Notes: generated by a model from the letters alone, not told the origin. A stretch of DNA of 7,325 bases from an uncultured Kangiella sp. (GCA_946481205.1 CAMLNB010000177.1:1-7325), one strand, 5' to 3'. Positions 1 to 6,819 are shown, numbered from the stretch's first letter. Numbers and translations are program-made.

Positions 1-1
1 C

Positions 2-2701
2 ATACACCGTCACGCCAGCGACAGCTTCAGCAGCAACTACCACAATCGGCCAAGCTTGTTGCACGTCCAGCCACTGCCGCATGGCCTGCCATGGACCTTG
101 CTGGTGCATTACGACCGGACGCCGGAGCAACAGCGGCTGATGGTGGCGCTGCGTCTGGCGGCACTCGCTTTTGTCATTTACGGCTTGGTGCTGCTGGTGC
201 TGATCTATTGGTTGCCCCGGCTGGTGTCTGGCCGCGATCTGTGGCGCTGGCCACTCGGTCAGTACCGTCTGCGTTTCACCTGGGCTTGGCCGCAATGGCG
301 GCTGCGCCACGCCTATGTCGATTACCAGTTCGCGCTGGGCCTGCAATTGCTGTTCTGTTTGCTGGCGCTGTTCTGCGTCGAAATGGCCGGTTGGCAAGCA
401 TTGCTGTTTTGCTTCGGTCAGACCGCACTGGCGCTCGGCAGCGGCGTGCTGTTGCTGCAATGCCTGCATCATCGCCGGCCAACTCCAGTGGACGTTGTGC
501 AACGACCGCTGCTGACCGGCGCGGTGTTGGCGGCGACCTGGCTGCTGATGCTGCTCGCAGTTGGCTGGCACTGGTGGGCGCTGTTGCTGGCCTTGCTGCA
601 CCTGCTCTGGGTCGGTTTGGTTTATCTGCATGAAAGCCCGCAGATTCGCGTGCGCGCGCCGGATGTGCTGCGCCAACCACTGCAGCAACGGATTCAAGCC
701 ATGCAGAACCTGGCGCGTCGCGCGCTGGTGCTGCAACGGCGCTGCCTGTGGCGCGACAGCCGACTGAGCCAGAGCAAGTATGAGCGCCGCTATCTGTCTT
801 GTGTGCTGCTGTTGTTGCTGCTGATTGGCGTCGCGCCGGCGCACCTGTTCATGAAGAAAAGTCTGCAGGTGCAGCAGCAAGCCAAGCTGCATGATGACCT
901 GCTGACTTTGACCGAGCAATTAGATCGCCGCGGTCGCGCGTTGGTCACCAAAACCCGGTTGCTCGAACCGACCTGCAGCGATCATCCGAACTACCTGCTG
1001 GCAATGCCGGCACCGCATGATTTCGGCATCGCCGGTGCCAGTCATTGGACCGTGCAAGCTGTGGCGGCACCGGCGGCGGTGCCGGCGTCTGCATCGGGAC
1101 TGCCGCCTTGCTTGCAGCCAGCTGCGCCGAGCCATGCTCGCCATCACTTGCATTATCGCGATGTTCTGGCGGCAACGCCGGAAGCCAGCGCGTTACAGCT
1201 GCGTGCCGAACGCCAAACGGCTGTCGGAAGGCAAACGAGTGCCGTGCGCGATGAATCGGCAGCGGAGCCTGATATCGAACCGATTCCCGATCTCAGTACC
1301 GCCAGTGATTGGTTCGAGTTGCTGGCATCCTTGCTCCCACTCGATCACTGGCTCGGTGCTGCTTCCGGATTGGCACCGATTAATGCCGATTGGGGTAATG
1401 GCTGGCAACGCAGCAGTGAGCAGATCCGGCCTGACGCGATAACGACCAGCACAAACTCGAGTATCCGCTGCAAGGACGCCGAAAGCAGCAGTGATTGCGT
1501 TTCCTTGGCGTTGCCGTCGATTCGCTACCGTTATCTTCACGCGGTGACGGATGTCAGCCGGGCCAGCGCCAGTCTGTTGTTTCTGCTGCTGGTCTGCGCG
1601 GTGATCTGGCTGCTGGCTCGATTGACTGCCGTGCAGTATGCCGGTCTGCATCGCTCACGTGCGCGCTACCTGCAGCCGCAACGGCCCGCGCGGCGACCGC
1701 AACACTACGTACTGATGCAACCCGCCTTGACGCAGCAAAGCTGGCGACAATATGCCGATGACCACGGTTATCTCTGCTGCAGCATTCGCGACACGTTGCC
1801 AGGCAGCGGCACGATTCTGTTGATTGGTTTGGAGGCCGAACTTGGCGATGACACGCAGCGGGCAACACTGCTCAACAAACTGGAAACCGCGTTGTGTGAC
1901 GACAGCGCTGCCCGGCGCATCTGCCTGATCTCCGATTGCCAACCGCTGAGCCGGCTGTTTCAACCGGAACAGTACCCGAACCTGCTGGACGACAAACCGC
2001 TGAGCGCTTATCAGCGGGCGCAATGCGCGCGCATTCTGGCCAGCTGCGAGCCGATTGATCGTATCGAGGAGTTGCCGAGCACGCCGCTGCCGAGTGCGCT
2101 GACCTTGCCGACCGATGCATCGGGCAAGCATCTTGTTGCGGGCCTTATCCGGCGCGAATGCGCGCTGTTTGAGCCGGAGCTGTGCTGGATCGAAGCGGAG
2201 CTGTTGGAGCAGCACCAGCGCAGCCTGCTCAACGAAGATGGCGTGTTCCGTTACGTCGCCAAGAAAGCGCAGTTCATTTACCGGCACAAATGGGAACAAT
2301 GCTCGATACCGGAACGGCTGGCGCTGTATCACCTGGCGAGTGGCTGTGATCTGAATCCGGCGACGCGTGCGGTTGGCGAAAGTCTGCTCAGCCGCGGTTA
2401 TATCCGGGCCGAGCCGTCGCTGCAGATTGCTAATCGCAGCTTCGCCGAATTTGTCAGCAACGCCGAGACGCCGCTTCAGTTCGAGCAATGGGCAGAGCTG
2501 CGGCCACATGGGCTCTGGCACAGCATACGGGTGCCAATCCTGTTGTTGCTGGTAATGCTGCTCGGTTGGATCGCCTGGACCGCGGGTAGTACGTTCTCGA
2601 CGCTGACAGTGATCATCGGCGGCGTACTCGGTTTGATGACGCAGATGATGAGTGGGTTGTCATTGCTGCGCAGCCAGTTTGGTCAGCCATCAGCGAAATG
2701 A
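2..2701 (+). CDS. Large multi-pass membrane protein with degenerate NTPase-like and winged-helix-like cytoplasmic region (5'-partial)
   Basis: Function is not recognised with certainty. The frame has no stop back to base 2. The codons before the first possible start (TTG at 56) read like protein and lead smoothly into a segment (PWTLLVHYDRTPEQ) resembling the end of a periplasmic sensor domain before a membrane helix, so I call it 5'-truncated. Residues are numbered from the TTG. Hydrophobic helices lie near 29-53, 92-110, 112-136, 152-169, 171-191, 248-266, 503-522, 824-841 and 848-866. Arg-rich loops at 54-91, 139-151 and 192-247 fit the positive-inside rule and put 267-502 in the periplasm; that loop is Ala/Pro-rich and has Cys 307, 352, 472 and 481. 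The cytoplasmic part 523-823 has a Walker-B-like strand (ILLIGLE, 587-593) and a sensor-1-like strand (CLISD, 623-627) but no Walker A. Residues about 736-800 look like a winged helix. Tail-to-tail with xerC, 24 bases apart. The gene itself is secure; the domain reading is inference. Confidence 0.8.
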   Translation: MHRHASDSFSSNYHNRPSLLHVQPLPHGLPWTLLVHYDRTPEQQRLMVALRLAALAFVIYGLVLLVLIYWLPRLVSGRDLWRWPLGQYRLRFTWAWPQWRLRHAYVDYQFALGLQLLFCLLALFCVEMAGWQALLFCFGQTALALGSGVLLLQCLHHRRPTPVDVVQRPLLTGAVLAATWLLMLLAVGWHWWALLLALLHLLWVGLVYLHESPQIRVRAPDVLRQPLQQRIQAMQNLARRALVLQRRCLWRDSRLSQSKYERRYLSCVLLLLLLIGVAPAHLFMKKSLQVQQQAKLHDDLLTLTEQLDRRGRALVTKTRLLEPTCSDHPNYLLAMPAPHDFGIAGASHWTVQAVAAPAAVPASASGLPPCLQPAAPSHARHHLHYRDVLAATPEASALQLRAERQTAVGRQTSAVRDESAAEPDIEPIPDLSTASDWFELLASLLPLDHWLGAASGLAPINADWGNGWQRSSEQIRPDAITTSTNSSIRCKDAESSSDCVSLALPSIRYRYLHAVTDVSRASASLLFLLLVCAVIWLLARLTAVQYAGLHRSRARYLQPQRPARRPQHYVLMQPALTQQSWRQYADDHGYLCCSIRDTLPGSGTILLIGLEAELGDDTQRATLLNKLETALCDDSAARRICLISDCQPLSRLFQPEQYPNLLDDKPLSAYQRAQCARILASCEPIDRIEELPSTPLPSALTLPTDASGKHLVAGLIRRECALFEPELCWIEAELLEQHQRSLLNEDGVFRYVAKKAQFIYRHKWEQCSIPERLALYHLASGCDLNPATRAVGESLLSRGYIRAEPSLQIANRSFAEFVSNAETPLQFEQWAELRPHGLWHSIRVPILLLLVMLLGWIAWTAGSTFSTLTVIIGGVLGLMTQMMSGLSLLRSQFGQPSAK

Positions 2702-2725
2702 CGGAGCGTGAACCTGCGCTGCGTG

Positions 2726-3688
2726 TCAGGATTTTTTCTTGGCGCGCGGATGGGCGCCATCGTAGATTTTGGCCAGATGCTGAAAATCCAGATGCGTGTA
2801 AATCTGGGTGGTACTCAGATTGGCGTGACCGAGCAGCTCCTGCACTGCGCGCAGATCGCCCGAGCCTTCGAGAAAATGGCTGGCACAGGAATGACGCAGC
2901 TTGTGCGGATGCACCCGGGAGCGGATGCCGAGTTTGCGGCCCCACTCCGCCAGCCGTTTGCCAATCTGGCCGTTTGACAAGCGATGACCGCGTTGGCTGA
3001 CAAACAGCGCTGGCTCATCGGCCGCGACAATCAGCGTACGTTGCTGCAGCCACGCGTCAACGGCATTGCGCGCTTTACTGCCGACCGGTACCTCACGGAT
3101 CTTGCTGCCCTTGCCCAGCACGCGCAGCAGCTGATCCGGACGTGGCCAATCGGCAACATTGATGGCAGCCAATTCCGACAAGCGCAAACCGCTGCCGTAA
3201 AACAATTCGGCAATCGCGCGATCACGCTGTTCAATCGGCGCGTCGCCACCAATGCCGTCGACCAATGCTTGCGCTTCATCGACATCCAGTGTCGCCGGCA
3301 AACGCTTGGGCGCTTTCGGCGCGCGGACGCCGGCGGCCGGGTTGTCAGCGGCCAGGCCTTCCTTGACCAGAAAACGAAAGAACGCTCGCAGCGCCGACAA
3401 TTGCAACTGCAGGCTTTTTGCCGCCAAGCCCTGCTTGTGCCGATCACCGATAAACGCGCGAACATGAAACGGTTGCCACTGCGCGAAGTCGGACAGCTTT
3501 TGTTGTCGGGAGAATTGACAGGCGGCCTGCAACGCCCGGCCGTAACTGTCGAGCGTATGCGGTGACTTGCCACCGGCGCCGGTCAGCGCCTGAACGAAGC
3601 GGCTGACCGTAGCGGTGAGCGCATCCTCAGCGGATGCGGTTACTGATGTGGGGTTGTTCAATGGCGCGACCATGACCATACCATGCAT
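2726..3688 (-). CDS. xerC: Tyrosine recombinase XerC
   Basis: Site-specific recombinase that, with XerD and FtsK, resolves chromosome dimers at dif in the cytoplasm. At 320 residues it is slightly longer than E. coli XerC (298). The N-terminal SAM-like core-binding domain spans about 20-115 and the catalytic domain about 130-310. All catalytic residues are visible: Arg169 (GSGLRLSEL), Lys196 (GKGSKIREVP), His262 and Arg265 (HPHKLRH), His288 (LLGHANLSTTQ) and the nucleophile Tyr297 (IYTH). The C-terminal stretch LDFQHLAKIYDGAHPRAK is the XerC signature and separates it from XerD. The start is uncertain: ATGs at 3688, 3679 and 3673 are in frame and none has a clear Shine-Dalgarno sequence. All three give a normal N-terminus. 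It is the last gene of the leftward unit, 48 bases after the DUF484 gene. No yigB-type HAD gene follows it within this window. Confidence 0.97.
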   Translation of the reverse strand: MHGMVMVAPLNNPTSVTASAEDALTATVSRFVQALTGAGGKSPHTLDSYGRALQAACQFSRQQKLSDFAQWQPFHVRAFIGDRHKQGLAAKSLQLQLSALRAFFRFLVKEGLAADNPAAGVRAPKAPKRLPATLDVDEAQALVDGIGGDAPIEQRDRAIAELFYGSGLRLSELAAINVADWPRPDQLLRVLGKGSKIREVPVGSKARNAVDAWLQQRTLIVAADEPALFVSQRGHRLSNGQIGKRLAEWGRKLGIRSRVHPHKLRHSCASHFLEGSGDLRAVQELLGHANLSTTQIYTHLDFQHLAKIYDGAHPRAKKKS

Positions 3689-3736
3689 GCAGCGTGTTGC
3701 TGCTGACAGCGGCCAGCATGGATCGCGAGCGCAGCA

Positions 3737-4456
3737 TCAAAGGATGATGTTGCCAGCTTCGTGTTGCTCAATTTCGCGACCATGGCGGCGCAGCAGCGCA
3801 TCAAACAGATTGCCGATCAATTGCAGAAACACCGTGCCCATCTGCGGGACAAAGCGGTCACTGCTGCGGCTGGCAATGGCGATCACACCGCGCTCAGCGC
3901 GCGGGCCAAGTGGCAGCAAGGCCACCGACTGCAGATCCGGTTTCAGTTCACCGAACAGAAATTCCCGCACCGGCTTTTCCAGCAGACCGCAAACCGGCTC
4001 GCCATCAGGAAACTCGCAGCCAATCGAGCCCAGCAGAATCTCATGTTCGACATCGCGGGCACCGGCCGGAACCGGCAGCTGGTGATCACAGAGCAGCGCG
4101 GCAAAGGCATCGCACTGGAAATCGGCCAGCAATTGCTGGCGCAGCAGCTGCAGCAACTGGGCCGGTGACGTGCTGTTGATCATGATCAGCGCCAGCGCCA
4201 GACACTGGCTCAGCAGGCGTTCGTTCTCGCGGGCGTTGCGCAGCATGTCGATCATCTGGCTTTGCAACTCACGGTTGCGGTCACGCAGTGATTTGACCTG
4301 ACGCTCGACCAGCGAGATGGTGCCAGTTTCATGCGGCACATTCAGCTGCATCAGCAAATCGCGATGCTGCAGAAAAAAATCCGGGTGCTCACTCAAGTAC
4401 TGGGCGACATAGGCGGCGCCAGTCAAGGTACTTTCTTGTTGTGGAGTTTCAACCAT
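3737..4456 (-). CDS. DUF484 family protein (YigA-like)
   Basis: Conserved cytoplasmic protein of unknown biochemical role, typically encoded between dapF and xerC as here. With the chosen start it has 239 residues, the usual length. It opens with the family motif of the type VaqYLseHPDFF (17-28), then the SLVERQ segment (48-53) running into a charged amphipathic helix to about 84, likely a coiled coil. A GAF-like alpha/beta domain follows (about 88-225), ending in the typical stretch GVIAIASRSSDRF...GTVFLQLIGNLFDALL. I chose the ATG at 4456 over an in-frame ATG at 4474 because an AGGGA ribosome binding site lies 4 bases upstream of the former and the latter has none. GAF-like folds often bind small ligands or mediate dimerisation, but no ligand can be assigned. 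Co-transcription with dapF and xerC is likely from order and spacing (82 and 48 bases). Confidence 0.9.
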   Translation of the reverse strand: MVETPQQESTLTGAAYVAQYLSEHPDFFLQHRDLLMQLNVPHETGTISLVERQVKSLRDRNRELQSQMIDMLRNARENERLLSQCLALALIMINSTSPAQLLQLLRQQLLADFQCDAFAALLCDHQLPVPAGARDVEHEILLGSIGCEFPDGEPVCGLLEKPVREFLFGELKPDLQSVALLPLGPRAERGVIAIASRSSDRFVPQMGTVFLQLIGNLFDALLRRHGREIEQHEAGNIIL

Positions 4457-4460
4457 GTTA

Positions 4461-4465
4461 TCCCT
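4461..4465 (-). promoter_or_regulatory. Ribosome binding site of the DUF484 gene
   Basis: On the minus strand AGGGA stands 4 bases before the ATG at 4456. This purine-rich match decides between that start and the in-frame ATG at 4474, which has no comparable site in front of it. The spacing is on the short side. Confidence 0.5.
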
Positions 4466-4538
4466 ACCCACCATTACGGATTCCAGAACTGTTCACGAGC
4501 ATTGCTGAGTGCTGCAGGCAATGCCGCCGCTGGCATCG

Positions 4539-5369
4539 TTACACCTCAATCTGCCCTTCATAAACCAGCTGTGCCGGCCCGGTCAGCTGCACCACTTGAC
4601 CTTCACCCGGCCAGCGTACCGTCAACACGCCGCCCGGCAACTGCACCTGCACTTTTTCATCAAGCAAACCGCGTTGGCGGCCGGCGACCACTGCCGCACA
4701 AGCGCCGGAACCACACGCCTCGGTTTCACCGACACCGCGCTCGTAAACGCGCAGTTTGATATGGCCGCGATCGATCACCTGCAGAAAGCCGACATTGGTT
4801 TGCTGCGGAAATACCGGATTCTCGCAAATGGCTTTACCAACGCTGGCTACCAGCGCGCGCTCGACATCGAGCACCTCGAGCACGGCATGCGGGTTGCCGA
4901 CCGACAGCGCGGTGAACTGGGTTTCGACGCCATCAAGCAGCATTCGGTGTTGCGGACCGGGGCCGACAAACTGCATCGGCACTTTTTCTGTGTCGAAGGT
5001 TGGTACCGCAATATCAACGGTGACCAGACCATCGTCTTCAATCTGCAACGTCATTTCACCGGCGATGGTGCTGACCCGAATCCGATTCTTCCAGGTGAGA
5101 CCAAGATGACGGACAAAACGGGCGAAACAGCGGGCACCGTTGCCGCACTGCCCGACTTCGCTGCCGTCGGCGTTGAAGATGCGGTAATGAAAATCGACTT
5201 CCGGCGAATACGGCGGCTCGACCACCAACAGCTGATCAAAGCCGACACCGCGTTTGCGATCGGCCAAGCGTTGCAGGGTGCTCGGCGCCAGTGCGATCGG
5301 TTGCGAAATGCCATCGACGACCATGAAGTCGTTACCGAGGCCCTGCATCTTGGCAAAATTAAGCAGCAT
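4539..5369 (-). CDS. dapF: Diaminopimelate epimerase
   Basis: Converts LL-diaminopimelate to meso-diaminopimelate, the last shared step towards lysine and the peptidoglycan cross-linking residue; cytoplasmic and cofactor-independent. The protein has 276 residues (E. coli: 274) and two mirrored halves, each bringing one catalytic cysteine: Cys75 in QCGNGARCF and Cys219 in ETEACGSGACA. The N-terminus MLLNFAKMQGLGNDF matches the family start exactly. For that reason the 25-codon in-frame extension up to 5444, which runs through the lptM coding region, is rejected. The start lies inside the end of lptM (11-base overlap), so translation is probably coupled; a weak GAGAG lies about 9 bases upstream. 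Many relatives have lysA between lptM and dapF; it is absent here. The end is followed by a short 5-bp hairpin without a T tract, so read-through into the DUF484 gene is expected. Confidence 0.97.
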   Translation of the reverse strand: MLLNFAKMQGLGNDFMVVDGISQPIALAPSTLQRLADRKRGVGFDQLLVVEPPYSPEVDFHYRIFNADGSEVGQCGNGARCFARFVRHLGLTWKNRIRVSTIAGEMTLQIEDDGLVTVDIAVPTFDTEKVPMQFVGPGPQHRMLLDGVETQFTALSVGNPHAVLEVLDVERALVASVGKAICENPVFPQQTNVGFLQVIDRGHIKLRVYERGVGETEACGSGACAAVVAGRQRGLLDEKVQVQLPGGVLTVRWPGEGQVVQLTGPAQLVYEGQIEV

Positions 5370-5577
5370 CGCGATCGCTCTCGCTGGCCTTGGCAGGTTC
5401 GGCGGGCTCGGTAGGCTCCGCGGGTTCGACCGCCTCCGGCGCATCGGCGGGCTCGGCTACCGGCGCTGCGGCAGGCGCCGGGGCGGGAACCGGTTCACGC
5501 GGCAGGTACAAATCGCCTTTCTGGCCACAAGCGGTCAGGCCGATCAGCACGGCGAGGGCAATACAGAAGCGACGCAT
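5359..5577 (-). CDS. lptM: Small lipoprotein LptM (YifL family)
   Basis: Outer-membrane lipoprotein. In E. coli LptM binds the LptD/LptE lipopolysaccharide translocon and promotes LptD maturation; that role is carried over from the family. The 72-residue product starts MRRF, has a hydrophobic signal segment (5-16) and a lipobox LTAC with the lipidated Cys17, followed by GQKGDLYLP, the conserved block of the family. The rest (27-72) is low-complexity Pro/Ala/Glu-rich, including EPAEPTEPAEPA, with an acidic end. A GTG three codons upstream (5586) is an alternative start. I prefer the ATG at 5577 because it gives a normal short signal peptide. First gene of the leftward unit and divergent from cyaY, as in E. 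coli. Its last 11 bases overlap dapF. Confidence 0.93.
   Translation of the reverse strand: MRRFCIALAVLIGLTACGQKGDLYLPREPVPAPAPAAAPVAEPADAPEAVEPAEPTEPAEPAKASESDRDAA
5392..5427 (-). repeat. EPA/EPT-encoding short repeats in lptM
   Basis: Codons for residues 51-62 of LptM encode EPAEPTEPAEPA as near-repeats of six bases. This makes a locally simple, Pro/Glu-rich tail that probably varies in length between strains by slippage. It stays in frame here. Confidence 0.6.
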
Positions 5578-5608
5578 CGGGGGCACATCCAGCTCGGGTA
5601 ATGGCGGC

Positions 5609-5614
5609 AGTATA
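5609..5614 (-). promoter_or_regulatory. -10 box of the probable lptM-dapF-DUF484-xerC promoter
   Basis: The minus strand reads TATACT, five of six matches to the sigma-70 -10 consensus. It lies about 30 bases upstream of the lptM ATG and would give a leader of roughly 25 nucleotides. No good -35 box is seen at 16-18 bases spacing; the best hexamers there match only two or three positions. The promoter may therefore be weak or activator-dependent. Confidence 0.4.
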
Positions 5615-5621
5615 CAGAGCC

Positions 5622-5633
5622 GCCGGCGCCGGC
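5622..5633. repeat. 12-base perfect palindrome GCCGGCGCCGGC in the divergent intergenic region
   Basis: The sequence equals its own reverse complement over all 12 bases. It begins 7 bases beyond the lptM -10 box, in what would be the -35/-10 spacer, and sits 145 bases before cyaY. It could be an operator for either gene, or a chance event in GC-rich intergenic DNA. No known regulator's consensus is recognised. Confidence 0.6.
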
Positions 5634-5694
5634 ACAGCGCGCAATCGTGGCCGCTTCGGCGTCTGCCGGGCTGCCGCCGGGGCAGTGCCGGCTA

Positions 5695-5703
5695 TGGCAC
5701 AAT
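5695..5703 (+). promoter_or_regulatory. Candidate extended -10 element for cyaY
   Basis: TGGCACAAT has the TGn extension and four of six -10 matches, and lies 75 bases before the cyaY ATG. There is no recognisable -35 box. It is preceded by a 5-bp hairpin (CTGCC at 5671-5675 with GGCAG at 5681-5685). This is the best candidate in the region but weak. Confidence 0.2.
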
Positions 5704-5778
5704 GCCGCGGTCCGTTGCCGGCCTGTTGCCGCCGCTGAAGCCCCAGCTGAACCCGAAACCGAGCCAGCCCTTTCTGTC

Positions 5779-6093
5779 ATGAACGAAACCGAATTCAACC
5801 GTCAGGTCGATGCGACCCTGCGGGCCATCGAAGATGCCATCGACGCCAACGGCGCCGATATCGATTACGACCAGCAAGGCGGCGTGTTGACGCTGCAATT
5901 TGCCAGTGGTGCCAAGCTGATCTTCAGCCGGCAGCCACCGCTGCGCCAGCTCTGGTTGGCAGCGCCGAGCGGCGGTTTTCATTTTGATTGGCGTGATGGC
6001 CGCTGGCAGCTCGCCAGCGGCGACACGCTGACCACATTCCTGAACCGGGAAGCCTCGCGGCTGGTCGGCGAAACCCTGGAGTTTGCGCTCTGA
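5779..6093 (+). CDS. cyaY: Frataxin-like iron-sulfur cluster assembly protein CyaY
   Basis: Bacterial frataxin; binds iron weakly through an acidic ridge and modulates the cysteine desulfurase IscS during Fe-S cluster assembly in the cytoplasm. The product has 104 residues (E. coli: 106). It begins MNETEFNRQVDATL with the acidic first helix (E3, E5, D11, E18, D19, D22) and acidic D27, D29 and D31. It then shows the beta-sheet motifs GGVLTLQF, SRQPPLRQLWLA and GGFHFDW. The frame is open upstream to 5647, but those 44 codons lack family similarity and cross the promoter region, so the ATG at 5779 is chosen by comparison with the family. Its Shine-Dalgarno sequence is weak. Position 50, usually Asn in the INRQ motif, is Ser here. 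It is head-to-head with lptM, the conserved arrangement, and probably heads an operon with the esterase. Confidence 0.95.
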   Translation: MNETEFNRQVDATLRAIEDAIDANGADIDYDQQGGVLTLQFASGAKLIFSRQPPLRQLWLAAPSGGFHFDWRDGRWQLASGDTLTTFLNREASRLVGETLEFAL

Positions 6094-6752
6094 TGTTGCC
6101 CTGCATTGAAAAAGAACCGAACCAGCCGGCCATTGCTTCAGTGATCTGGCTGCATGGCCTCGGTGCCGATGGCCATGATTTCGAACCGATTGTGCCCGAG
6201 CTGCGGTTGCCAGCCGATTTGCCGATCCGGTTTATTTTTCCGCACGCACCGGTGCAACCGGTGACCATCAACGGCGGCATGGCGATGCGCGCCTGGTACG
6301 ACATTCTCGAAGCCAATCTCGGTCGTCGGGTTGATGAAGCTGGTGTGCGCGCCTCGGCCGAGCAGGTTGCGCAGTTGATCGAGCGCGAAGTCGAGCGCGG
6401 TATTCCGCATAACAAGATTGTCCTGGCCGGCTTCTCGCAAGGCGGCGCCATCACGCTGTTCCTCGGTTTGCGCTATCCGAAACGCTTGGCCGGCTTGCTG
6501 GCGCTGTCGACGTATTTGCCGTGCCCGGAAACCTTGGCCGCGGAACGCTCGGTCGCAATGAAAGATGCGCCATTGTTCATGGCACACGGCAGTTATGATC
6601 CGATTGTGCCGCCAGCATTGGCGCGCGATACCGAACGCCGGCTGCGCGAGCTCGATTACGCGCCGGTGTTTCAGGAATATCCGATGCCGCACAGCGTCTG
6701 CGGACCGGAAGTGCAGGATATCCGCAACTTCCTGATCCGCGTGCTGCGCTGA
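6093..6752 (+). CDS. Alpha/beta-hydrolase carboxylesterase (phospholipase/carboxylesterase family)
   Basis: Predicted cytoplasmic serine esterase of the family that includes Pseudomonas carboxylesterase II and acyl-protein thioesterases. The natural substrate is unknown; the family hydrolyses short acyl esters. The 219-residue product has the usual length and the whole catalytic set: oxyanion-loop motif HGLGADGHDF (21-30), nucleophile Ser115 in GFSQGG, Asp169 in HGSYDPIVP and His200 in YPMPHSVC. There is no signal peptide or membrane segment. The ATG shares its A with the cyaY TGA (TGATG). A GGAG 11 bases upstream lies inside cyaY, so the two genes are likely translationally coupled. A functional link to iron-sulfur assembly is not evident. 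Confidence 0.93.
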   Translation: MLPCIEKEPNQPAIASVIWLHGLGADGHDFEPIVPELRLPADLPIRFIFPHAPVQPVTINGGMAMRAWYDILEANLGRRVDEAGVRASAEQVAQLIEREVERGIPHNKIVLAGFSQGGAITLFLGLRYPKRLAGLLALSTYLPCPETLAAERSVAMKDAPLFMAHGSYDPIVPPALARDTERRLRELDYAPVFQEYPMPHSVCGPEVQDIRNFLIRVLR

Positions 6753-6801
6753 ACCAAGCAAGCTAAAAGCGGTCATTCAGTGACGGCAATCATCTGCTGG
6801 T

Positions 6802-6819
6802 GGCGTGGCTGATCACGCC
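6802..6819 (+). other. 6-bp hairpin just upstream of the ribosome binding site
   Basis: GGCGTG (6802-6807) and CACGCC (6814-6819) are perfectly complementary around a 6-base loop. There is no following T tract, so it is not an ordinary intrinsic terminator. It ends 4 bases before the AAGGA ribosome binding site (6824-6828) of the next gene and could affect ribosome access or protect a 5' end. The rest of the 84-base gap has no clear promoter. Confidence 0.35.

Noticed and set aside
1655..2521. Long minus-strand open frame (288 codons) opposite the membrane protein gene
   Set aside because: It lies wholly inside a well-supported coding gene on the other strand. Its translation is Arg/Gln-rich with no domain, which is typical of the antisense shadow of GC-rich coding DNA.
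2713..2737. Possible intrinsic terminator (CCTG...CAGG followed by six Ts) after the membrane protein gene
   Set aside because: The stem is only 4 bp with a 10-base loop. The T run is explained by the Lys codons at the conserved basic C-terminus of XerC on the other strand.
2984..3565. 193-codon plus-strand open frame opposite xerC
   Set aside because: Antisense shadow of xerC, whose catalytic residues are complete. The translation is of low-quality composition.
4521..4536. 5-bp hairpin between dapF and the DUF484 gene as a terminator
   Set aside because: The stem is short (ATGCC/GGCAT) and no T tract follows on the minus strand. Genes on both sides belong to the same unit, so it is at most a minor mRNA structure.
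4509..5414. 301-codon plus-strand open frame opposite dapF
   Set aside because: It mirrors dapF, has no family motifs and has no ribosome binding site. dapF itself is certain from both catalytic cysteine motifs.
5370..5444. N-terminal extension of dapF by 25 codons
   Set aside because: The extra residues are an Arg/Pro-rich out-of-frame reading of lptM. The family N-terminus begins at the ATG at 5369.
5647..5778. N-terminal extension of cyaY by 44 codons, or a separate small gene in the divergent region
   Set aside because: It has no similarity to frataxins and overlaps the probable promoter region. Its Ala/Pro composition reflects GC-rich noncoding DNA. Frataxin homology begins at the ATG at 5779.
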